64,000 bases of DNA, taken from NCBI RefSeq assembly GCF_031143425.1, contig NC_090448.1, positions 330,348,177 to 330,412,176 on the forward strand, read 5' to 3'. The translations under genes were made by a program, and so were the position numbers. The stretch comes from Pleurodeles waltl. Taxonomy: Eukaryota; Chordata; Amphibia; Caudata; Salamandridae. Numbering within the stretch: the first letter of the stretch is position 1; every line of letters starts with the position of its first letter. This document shows, piece by piece, positions 55,193 to 64,000 of this stretch. Below the pieces are notes generated by a model. The model saw only the letters and a program-made list of their open reading frames with translations. It was not told the origin of the DNA and did not search any database.

Positions 55193-55529
55193 GATCTGTA
55201 TAGAATCAGAGAGCTAGAAGCACTTATAAATGAAACTTATTTAGCAATTCAGTTACAAAGCTGAGCAAGCGCAATGTTCACACCGTCTTCTTCAAGAGGC
55301 CAGTCACTTATCGGTTAGCAGCATTTGTCTCAATTCGGCAATAACTCAGAACTCAGTCTCCTTTTTTTTTTTTTTTTTTTTTTCCAAAGTTGTCTCAAAT
55401 CGGGTTTAAGAGTCAATCATGTTTTCAAAGTCTTATCAAGTTAGCAAATGTCTCATCCGTTTTAGCAATGTCTCAGCTGGTTGTTTATTTCACGTTAGAT
55501 TGTAGCAAGCAATATCATTTATCACCCCT
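55193..55529 (-). other. ERV2 pol-env spacer with A22 tract
   Basis: Non-coding 337 bp between pol stop and env start. It holds a run of 22 T on the plus strand (55362-55383), A22 in the viral sense, and repeated GTCTCA words. An env splice acceptor should lie here or within pol. Confidence 0.5.
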
Positions 55530-57260
55530 TCAATCAACACTGTCCATAAAACTTTTCTTTTCTATTGGTATCTCTTCCTCTTCTTCGTTCTCGATGCTTA
55601 GAGATACAAACTCGTCAGTCCAATCGTCATTGACTGCATATGCCCATTCAGGACCAGAATATCTCCTGTTTGGTATCCTTTTCCTTTTCAATTTTGCTTC
55701 TCTTTTCGATTCTGCCTCGCTGGTACTTTCCTCTTTTGTCAAGTCTTTTTCTTCACTCGAGGTTGGTATCACGACAGACACTTCTTTTCTTTTCTCTTTT
55801 ACTTTTGGCCTTTCTCCGTCGTTCAAACCTTCTCCAGACCTTTGTTTTACTGGTGATATACTTAGTCTCCTCTTTGCACCGTGTCCATTTGATGGACTTG
55901 CGACCTTTTCTGTAGAGGTTTGAACCTTTTCGTTCTGCTCTGTCTTGTCCCCTCCTTCAGGGGAATCGGTCACGTTCTCTTTTTCTTTTTCTGTATCGTC
56001 TGTTTCTGGGAAAGCCCTCCTCTGATCAGGCTCTCCTGCTTTTTCACCTTTTTCGAGCCCTTCGTCACCGTTACTTTCGTCAGGCTCTGTATCACTTTCA
56101 GCTGCTTCAGGTTCTTTGTCACCTTCAGCTGCTTCAGGCTTTTTGCTACCCTCAGCTGCTTCAGGCTCTTTGTCACCTGCAGCTTCTTCGTCACTGTCTG
56201 AACTTTCTCCTTGGTCTTCCCCAAGTGAGTCGGACTCTTCGTTCTCCAATAATATCTCTTTTTCTCCTGCTGCTGCTTGTTCGTTTTCAGTTCGCTTTTG
56301 TTCTGTCTCAGCACTCGGCACTGTTTTATCAGGCACTGGCAGTTTCAGCGCTTCAACTTCCTCATCTGTGGGACACAGCACCTTCTTTGTGTGACTGGCG
56401 TGAATCCAGTTGGGAACTCCCGCACACTTCACAGCGGTAGTTGTCGTCAGGATCACTTGGAAAGGGCCTTTCCAACGGGGTTCCAGGCACGACTTCCTCA
56501 CGTGCTTCTTCACCACGACCCAGTCACCTGCTTTCAGTGCGTGTCCTGGACCTTGGATCGGTGGCAAGGTGGTTGCTTCCACCTGGTGAGAGAAAGAGCG
56601 AACCACGTCAGCCAGACCTTTGCAGTAGTCTAACACCATATCATCTGTAATATTCAAAAGCGCGTTTGCGGGAACTGCAAGAAGTCTCATAGCCCTGCCC
56701 ATGAGAAGTTCGTGCGGAGACAATCCAGTTTTTCTATATGGAGTGTTTCTCATTGACATTAGCACTAAGGGCAATGCGTCAGGCCATTTCAAATTTGTTG
56801 ATGCACATATTTTCGCCATTCTTGATTTCAGTGTACCATTCATCTGCTCCACCAGTCCTGATGCTTCAGGGCGATAGCTACAATGCAGTTTCTGCTCAAT
56901 GTTCAGCGCTTCGCAAAGTAACTTTATCACCTCGTTGTTGAAGTGACTTCCCCTATCTGATTCTAAAGAGATCGGGAATCCAAAACGTGGTATCAACTCT
57001 CTCAATAATAGCTTGGCAACTGTAAGGCTGTCATTTCTACGTGTGGGGTATGCCTCAATCCAGTGACTAAAAATGCACACGATCACCAACACATATTTCA
57101 GACCTCCATGCACAGGCATTTCAATGAAGTCCATCTGCATGCGACTAAAAGGACCGCTTGCCCTACCAATGTGGCTCGCGTTCACAACTGTTCCCTTTCC
57201 TGGGTTCATCTGCTGACAAGTGACACATCGATGGCAAACTGCTTCTGCAGCTTGACGAAA
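55530..57260 (-). pseudogene. pol: ERV2 pol: integrase with long acidic tail
   Basis: The frame 55530-57209 covers the catalytic core: MDFIEMP, ESDRGSHF and SGLVEQMNG supply D, D and E. The SH3-like domain follows (WKGPFQVILTT, WIHASHTKK, near residue 240-270). After it comes an unusual tail of about 285 residues, rich in Glu, Asp, Ser and Lys, with repeats of a KEPEAAEG-type unit, later basic runs (KREAKLKRKR). Most gammaretroviral integrases end soon after the SH3-like domain, as ERV1 does. The HHCC module lies partly upstream in the RT frame, so a one-base shift near 57230-57265 splits the domain. The tail frame is fully open. Confidence 0.85.
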
Positions 57261-59208
57261 TGAACAATCTTATCATGGCATCTCTCCCTAGGTGAGCTTG
57301 CCCATGATAGAACCGCGCAAGCTGCGATAAGAGACTATTTGGCAAAACAAATTTTCCCTCATGTGAAACCCATAACTCGTCTTGTCTCTTTATACATTGT
57401 GATTTAATCCAGGAATCTCTTTCATCCTCCCTGACATTATTCTGTAGTGCTTTTAATTCATCTATTGTATCTACGACCTTTAAGGCAAATGCTTCAGCTG
57501 GTTCTAGTTCTGGCTCACTTATCGAATTCCATTCATCTCTGAGTAATATACAGTTCAAGGCACAAAATCTTGCGACTTGATCCGCATATGCATTTCCCAG
57601 AGAAACATAGTCCTGTCCTTTCGTGTGAGCACTGCACTTTACCACTGCAACTTCAGCTGGCACTTGAATGGCATGTAACAATTCCCTTATCCTCTCCCCG
57701 TTTTTCACTGGGGATCCTGAAGAAGTCAGGAAACCTCTCTGTGACCATAGTGGTCCAAAGTCATGCACAATCCCAAACCCGTATTGGCTATCAGTGTAAA
57801 TGGTGACTTTCATCAACGCAGACAGTTGACATGCTCTTGTAAGGGCTACAAGTTCTGCTACTTGTGCAGAATAGACTCCTTGAAGCCATCCCGCTTCCAA
57901 GACACCTGTTACAGTGCATACAGCGTATCCTGCTTTCAAAATCCCCATCCCATCTCTTAGACATGAACCATCAACAAAAAGAATTTGGTCATTTTCATCA
58001 AGTTTAGTATCCTTAATGTCCGGTCGGGGTTTTGTGCAAAATTCAGTCACCTGAAGGCAGTCATGTTCGACGTCTTCAGCGTTCTCAATTTCAGCATTTT
58101 CTCCAGGAAGCAAGGTTGCTGGATTCAACGTAGTGCACCTTTTCAGCTGCACATTCGGTGAGCCCAGAATAATCGTTTCATACCTTGTGAGTCTTGCTCC
58201 AGTCATGTGTTGCGTTCGGGAGCGGGTCAAAAGTATCTCAACTGAGTGAGGGACCATGACTGTTACTGGGTGTCCCATCACTATTCCTTCACTCTGAGTG
58301 AGGCTGATACCAACTGCTGCTACGGCGCGCAAACACCCTGGGAGTGCTGCTGCGACCGGATCCAAAGTAGCTGAAAAATACGCTACTGGTCTGTTTACGC
58401 CACCATGGGCTTGAGTCAAGACAGACAAAGAACATGCATCACGTTCATGGCAAAACAATGTGAAAGGCTTTGTGTAGTCAGGCATACCTAAAGCTGGAGC
58501 CCTGCACATGCATTCTTTCAGTTCAACAAAAGCATCCATCTCGTCTCCTTTCAGCTCAATTTGATCCAAGGCATCCTTCTGGGTCAGTTTCAGTAAAGGC
58601 TTCGCTAGAGTCGAGAAGTTGGGAATCCACTGGCGACAGTAGCCCACCATTCCCAAAAACTTCCTCACCTCCCTCCTTGTTTTGGGTGGACTCATTTGAA
58701 GTACGCTTGTAATTCTTTCCTTCATTATTCTCCGTGATCCCTTCTCTATCTGGTGACCCAAGTATTTCACTTTCTTCTGACAGAACTGTAATTTGGAAGG
58801 AGACACCTTGTGTCCGTTTCTTCCCAAATGGTTCAACAGGGCAATGGTATCGGCTGTGCAACCACTTTCTGTCTTTGATGCAACCAGTAAGTCGTCAATG
58901 TACTGTACTAGGGTTGACTCGAATGGCAACTCTAACTCTTCCAAGTCTTTTAGAACCTGATTGAATATCGACGGTGACTCAGAAAACCCTTGAGGAATTC
59001 GACACCAACTGTACACTCTGTCTAGGAATTTGAAACAAAAGAGAAATTGGCTGTCCTCGTGAAGAGGCACAGAAAAGAATGCTTGTGACAAATCGATGAC
59101 CGAGAACCACTCAGCATCGCAAGGAATTTGAAACATTATCACAGCTGGATTCGGTACTACTGGGCAGCATTTGACTATGATGTCATTTATTTTCCTCAAG
59201 TCTTGCAC
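57163..59208 (-). pseudogene. pol: ERV2 pol: RT, connection, RNase H, start of integrase
   Basis: Continues in frame after a single TGA at 59212-59214. RT motifs: VIDLSQAFFSVPL (first Asp), YIDDLLVAS (active site intact), FLGMVGYCRQWIPNF (thumb). RNase H has ILFVDGSCLRDG, QVAELVALTRAC and IYTDSQYGFG, then KCSAHTKGQDY. Integrase starts with FYHGQAHLGRDAMIRLF before the frame change. All catalytic residues visible are kept, so apart from the stop this domain block looks recent. Confidence 0.9.
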
Positions 59209-59211
59209 CAG

Positions 59212-62200
59212 TCAGACCTTTCCACTTGGCTTTATTAGTCCCATTATTGGTGAATTACATGGACTGCTTAACACTTCTTTCAGTACCCCCTGTTTCACAA
59301 ATTCGTCAATGAGTTGGGCAACTTTCATGAGGGTATCTTGTGGCATGTGGTATTGTGGGGTCTGGGGAAAGATTGCATTGGGCTTTACAGCCACTTTCAC
59401 TGGTTCCACTCCTTTCATCAATCCCACCTCTTTCCCTGTCATGTCCCACACTTCCTTTCCGACTGTCTCCCGTAATTCGGCTGGAATATCTTCTTCGGTT
59501 ATCATCGGGAAAAGGCTAATCAGAGGATACTCTTCATCGACCGTTTCCATTTCATCCCCCTGTACACTATCCTCTTCCTCCCCATCACTGCTCGTCTGTA
59601 TCGTTATTCCTTCGTTCGAACACATGATCGAACATCCCAATTTGCACAATAGGTCTCTCCCTAACAGTGCTATTGGGCTTGAGTCACATATCACAAACTG
59701 ATGCACCCCTTGATAGTTACCGATGCTGACTGGTACCGGATCTGTTATGGGGTTTGTCAGGTGCCTGTTTGCTACTCCCACCACTTGAACTGTCCTCCCT
59801 GAGAGTGGCAAATTTGGTACTTCACTGCTCTTAACAGTTGAACGTGTGGCTCCCGTGTCCACCAAGAATGAAACACGATGACCCATTACTCTTCCCTCTA
59901 CGTACGGACCCTTTTGATCAACTTCTAAGGATGCTGCAAGCACACAATCTCCTTCTTCTTCTGAGCTCTCACTCTCCCATACATTGTTTATTCCACTCTC
60001 ACTGTGTAATGGGAACTGTTGTACGGTGCCGTTTGTACTCATTACCTGACCCGAGACCTGTGGAGGAACCATCACTTGCTGCTGACTCATTGGTGCCAAA
60101 GGTATTTGCATTTGCTGATTAGGTACCATGGGTAACTGCTGTTGCATTGGCTGCATTTGCGTCATCTGCATACGAGGCATCTGCATCTGCTGCGGCTGCA
60201 TAGGTTGTAATCCCTGCAATTGATTTATGGTCTGAAAATTTGGGTTTGGACTTCTCATTTTCGGTCCTCTCATTGTCTGAAATGCATTGACATCATTGTT
60301 TTGCTGACCAACACCTGCACCTGCACCTTCCTGCACCACCATCGGGCACTCGCGTTTCCAATGACCTACAATTCCGCACACGTGACACGGCATCACCCTC
60401 TTCATTGCCTGCACACCCGTCACAACAGTGTTCAAATCCGGACCATTATTCACAAAACCTCCTCTACCTCTGCCTCTAGGCTGTGGCTGAAACGCCATGT
60501 TTCCCTGCAACTGCGGCTGCGGTTGCGGTACCTGCTGTTGGAACCCTTGCATCCCTTGCAAACCCTGCAAACCTTGCAAACCTGTCTGAGCTGCCTTAAG
60601 CTGCATCATCATCACCTTCTCTTTCAGCCTTTTCTGTTTCACTTCAATTTCGTCGCTACAGTATTTCGCATAAGTCAAGACTTCGTCAATCGGTTTAGAC
60701 TGCCAACAAATCAAATGCGACTTTATCATCTGACCTATCTCCGGTCTCAGCCCTTCCACAAATCTGAACACAAAATGAAGCATATCCTTCGCCTCGATTG
60801 TTTCCGTGCCACTGTAATTCTTGAACGCCTTCAACAACCTCTCATAGTAACTATGAATCGATTCTTTTGTCTCTTGGGCAGTTCGATCAATCTTCTGCCA
60901 ATCCACATTTTTCGCTGCAACCTTCGTTTTCAAATGCTCAATCACCTTATAGTACAAACTCATCACCATAGGTGATGGTGCACCCGTCTCCCTGTCTCTC
61001 TCTGGTTCACTTGTCGGCCAACCTACAGCTCTTTTGCAATCCTCCCACAAATCTGCCGGAACCACAATCTCAAATAGAGTATTCAGGTCTTCCCAGAGAC
61101 ATTTTGCAAGCTTCACAAACCTATCAGTCTGTTGATACCATTCAATCGGCTTCTCTCTCAGTTTGGGAAAATCATCCGTAAATGACTGAATGTCGCTTCT
61201 GTGCCATGGTACATGTATTAATTTTCCACCTGCTGTCTCCCTCATTGGTAACATGGTTACTGTCTCGCTGCTCTGCGGTCTTTTCTCGTTGTGCTCTGTA
61301 GCACTGTCCCTCCTCTTATCCTTCCTCTTTACCCACCTGCTTTCCCACTTGTCTAAGCACCTCCACACTTGGGCACTCTGCAACAATTCTCTAAGGTGTG
61401 CCTTCATACCTGCTGACCTCATGTGTTCAAAATCTGTGGTCCCAAAATCCAACCTATAGCTCCTGCTCAAGTGTTTCGTCTTGCCTATGTCAATCCCGTT
61501 TCTGTCCGCTACTTCCTGCAAACTTTTATGTACCTTGTTCACTTCTTTCGTGATCTTTGGACATAGATACCTCAGCTCCTCTTCCGTGTAGGACTCTAAC
61601 CTATTCACACCCATATTCCCTTCCACCAATTCTTGTGCTTCCATGTTCAACCTCATCCTATTCATATAGTCTTCTCCTTTCCCACTGTCTGAACTTTGTG
61701 TGGAATTCAAGCTGTTTAACCACTGTGTCAGCTGTTGCGCATTTACCCCCAACAGTGTAGCTTTCACATCAACTGCCATTGATGGTTGCGGCAACTTTTC
61801 AGTATTCGATGTTAAAGGTATTATCAGTGGGGGGCTCGACCTCACCAGTGTAGACTGAGCACATATGGGACTAAACTCCATCAAGGATCCAGACCCAGTT
61901 GGCTGAGTCGCTATCGGAGTTATCCCAGGAGTGTTTTCCATGCACCTCCTTTCTGTCCCATTCTGCAGCATTGATCCCTGTCTGTTCATGCCTAAGTTAG
62001 GCTGGCTATATAGAGGTACCGGTGGACCTACAGTAATGGGTAGTGATATCGCGTCTGGGTTCTGTCCATTTCCCATGTTCTGTGGCATGTTCATTCCCAT
62101 ACTATGGGTCATCATTGCCGGCATGCCCATCTGACTCCCCGTCATCTGAGCATGTGCGTTTCCTCCCTGAATCTGTTTCTGGGGCAGCATAAACTGAGTT

Positions 62201-62343
62201 GATTCAGCCTGTGTCATTGTTGGATTATGACCATTCTGTACTCCCCTTACGGTTGGATCTAGAATCATTCCTGCACTGTTATCACTGTTGTAGTACCCTG
62301 GCATCTGCGGCTGATAATTTTCTGCTGGTTTCAACACGGGCAC
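59212..62343 (-). pseudogene. gag-pol: ERV2 gag capsid-nucleocapsid, protease and RT start in one frame
   Basis: One open frame holds a Met/Gln-rich linker, capsid (WEDCKRAVGWP, WQKIDRTAQETKESI), a single zinc knuckle CHVCGIVGHWKREC, a second Gln/Met/Pro-rich stretch, protease with FLVDTGATRSTV and ALLGRDLLCKL, and the beginning of RT (PCNSPIMGLIKPSGKV), ending at TGA 59212. No stop separates nucleocapsid from protease. Upstream, the frame extends past 62343 to about 62525 and includes a PPPY late-domain-like motif before meeting the frameshift with the gag N-terminus. Confidence 0.85.
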
Positions 62344-63086
62344 ATCTGGATATATTCTCCTAACCTGCGGTATCTGCGGGGTGAACAGTAAACTCGGGTC
62401 CTTAGATCCCGATGGCGCTCCTGAACTCTGGGCTTCACTGTTCTGTACCGATGCCGGAGGGGCAGAACTGGTACTTGGACCTTGTCCATTCTCCGCATAA
62501 GGTGGTGGACCAGCAATTGCATTATTAACTCCTCATCCTCTAACTCCTCTTCTCTTCTCAATTTTTCCTCGTCCTCTCTATCCTTGGAACACTTCCTGTC
62601 TGTCTTACAGGTAGCTTTCTTACCTGTCTCCTCTTCCTCCTTAGTAATTACGGGAAACAATTTTATTCCCTGCAATACATCTGACCTCCACACCTTCTGT
62701 GCATTATCCCACCTAGCGTCCGCTAGTGTCTTTTCTACCTTCCTCATCCTGGTCTCGAACTTCTTCTGCTGTTGCTGTCTGGCCATTAGTTCCCAAATCG
62801 CTAGAGCCTCAAACTGTGCTGGCCTTGGAGGCACCTTCATGTCATACATCGTGAATCTCAAATTCTCTAGAATCCTTATATTGAATGTCCCATGTATCGG
62901 GAACGCTACGCTCCCATGTTTCTCCGTCAGTTTGTGCCATTGCTTTAGCCACAGACACGGAGCTACCCCTTTTTCCTCCATTACAATATAAGCTGGTGTG
63001 CCCTCGGGCGGCGTCTCCTCTCCTACGCTCGCTTTGATATAAGACTCCCCCTTCATCGCGCTCCTAAATGCTTTAAGGAATTTCAT
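62331..63086 (-). pseudogene. gag: ERV2 gag N-terminus (matrix region)
   Basis: Starts MKFLKAFRSAMKGESY at 63086; unlike ERV1 it lacks a Gly at position 2, so no myristoylation signal. It has a CLWLKQWHKLTEKHG segment that parallels ERV1 (LDKWHRLTARR), then a long charged helix (about residues 95-190, many Glu, Lys, Arg). From about 62525 the frame no longer encodes gag; the continuation is in the next frame, indicating a one-base change. Confidence 0.8.
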
Positions 63087-64000
63087 TTTCTCGTCTTTTA
63101 ATTCACAAAGTTTATAATCAATAGGTCACTTTTATTCCACAAAATTTGTAATCAATAGGTGACTTTAATTCCCGGAATACTCTTCACCTGCCTTTCCCCT
63201 TCCAATCGAGTCCCACGGACTGCGTCCAATCCGTGCGCGACCCTTCTCTGCAACCAACCTATCCCAGCGCGGCTCCTAGTGACGTCACACTCACACACAC
63301 TGCCGCTGACAAAGCCTCGCGGCTAGTCTTCCTTCACTCACCTCCTCTCGTAACAACCTTTGCATGTATCGCGAGCTACCAAAAATAAAACAGATCTGTC
63401 GGTTTACTACAGGAAGGGTAACACAATCGCTTCAGGACCTTAGGGACCTTTCACTAGCCTCGGGACCTTTCACTAGCCTCCGGCTACTATTCCGTCTTTC
63501 TCAGTCCCCACATTCGCAAGCAAATCTGACCCGCAGACCTACTCTCAACTTGTCAATGATCTGTTCTAGTGCACTTAGAATCTTGCCAAAGCCCGAAGTC
63601 GAAGTTTCTTTCACTCCCTAACACACGTACCGACTCGTTGACCACGCCCGATCAACCTACTAAACCGCCCAGACCACAACATGGATCAACATACTCCGGA
63701 GTCTCTTGACCTCGCAGGGCCCGTCTCAACAACAACAACCACGTGGACCTTTTTATGCACAAAGCGCCAGACGCACATGAAGTTCGACGACTTCCCTACT
63801 CACACACTCGGAGCCGCACCTCTGCTATTTCTATGAAGTTCGACGACTTCTCTACTTCTACACCCGGAGTCGCACCTCCGCTATCCTTAAAAAAGAAAAA
63901 AAATCCTCGCAACCTTTTCACACACCCTGCGGCAATAAGCTGTGCAAGCGCAAAACCCTAACTTCACTCATACCATCACTAGTACCGCCAACGCTTTTTC
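63087..64000 (-). other. ERV2 5' leader, partial
   Basis: About 900 bp upstream of gag without a supported gene. It includes a direct repeat at 63108-63165 (AATCAATAGGT twice) and a tandem duplication at 63779-63885. No primer site or LTR end was found, so these lie beyond the window or were not recognised. Confidence 0.5.
63779..63885. repeat. Tandem duplication, 56-bp unit, two copies
   Basis: GAAGTTCGACGACTTC begins each copy (63780 and 63836), followed by CGGAGCCGCACCTC / CGGAGTCGCACCTC; the unit start itself is a perfect palindrome (GAAGTTCGACGACTTC has GAAGT/ACTTC arms). Confidence 0.8.

Larger units (their letters stand above)
51990..64000 (-). mobile_element. ERV2, class I provirus, well preserved, runs off the window
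   Basis: Reads right to left: leader, gag, protease, RT-RNase H, integrase, env, 3' LTR. Only four clear lesions were seen: a frameshift near 62525, TGA at 59212, a frameshift near 57230-57265, and TAG at 54110. Gag and protease-pol share one frame. The 5' LTR is beyond the right edge. The low-coordinate end is approximate because the partner LTR is not visible. Related to ERV1 by protease, RT, integrase and env motifs. Confidence 0.85.

Noticed and set aside
60220..60975. 251-codon plus-strand frame
   Set aside because: Antisense of the ERV2 nucleocapsid-capsid frame, which has clear retroviral motifs.

Overview
The window looks like intergenic or intronic DNA from a very large vertebrate genome, made almost entirely of nested transposable elements. 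GC-rich Harbinger MITEs built on GCGGT/ACCGC words, long Ty3/gypsy LTRs and amphibian-type class I endogenous retroviruses point to a salamander, most likely a newt. That organism call is inference from repeat style; no host gene was identified. One possible host exon lies at 2329-2455.

Layout. 1-3235: unassigned DNA with a palindromic MITE (2096-2266) and the candidate exon. 3236-4487 and 24976-25754: two parts of what may be one interrupted salamander repeat. 4488-24975: a decayed Ty3/gypsy element of Gmr1 type (LTR-gag-PR-IN-RT-RNase H-LTR, integrase before reverse transcriptase). A minus-strand class I provirus, ERV1 (7613-19022), sits in its gag with a 4-bp ATCA target duplication. ERV1 itself carries two Harbinger MITEs (10873-11371 in pol, 15158-15779 in gag). 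25790-34578: an apparently intact 8.8-kb autonomous Harbinger element with three genes: a two-exon DDE transposase (+), a three-exon Myb/SANT-like gene A lying antisense inside the transposase intron, and a two-exon Myb/SANT-like gene B (-). 34880-36340: heavily decayed gypsy pol in standard RT-then-IN order. 37994-48496: a full-length APE-type LINE with 13-bp target duplications, split in ORF1 by a second, 3.6-kb Harbinger element (39277-42832). 49105-51900: an L1-like element interrupted by a 346-bp hAT MITE with a perfect 8-bp duplication. About 52000 to the right edge: a second minus-strand provirus, ERV2, much better preserved, running out of the window before its 5' LTR.

How it fits together. 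The Harbinger element at 25.8 kb encodes a transposase plus two DNA-binding partner candidates, and its terminal repeats resemble those of the two MITEs inside ERV1, so this family could have mobilised them. Insertion order can be read from the nesting: repeat R, then Gmr1 (if the R halves are one copy), then ERV1, then MITEs; LINE, then Harbinger-2; L1, then hAT MITE. ERV1 and ERV2 are related to each other (same pol and env motifs) but differ greatly in decay. All viral and LINE genes are broken; the three genes of the 25.8-kb Harbinger element read open throughout once introns are removed.
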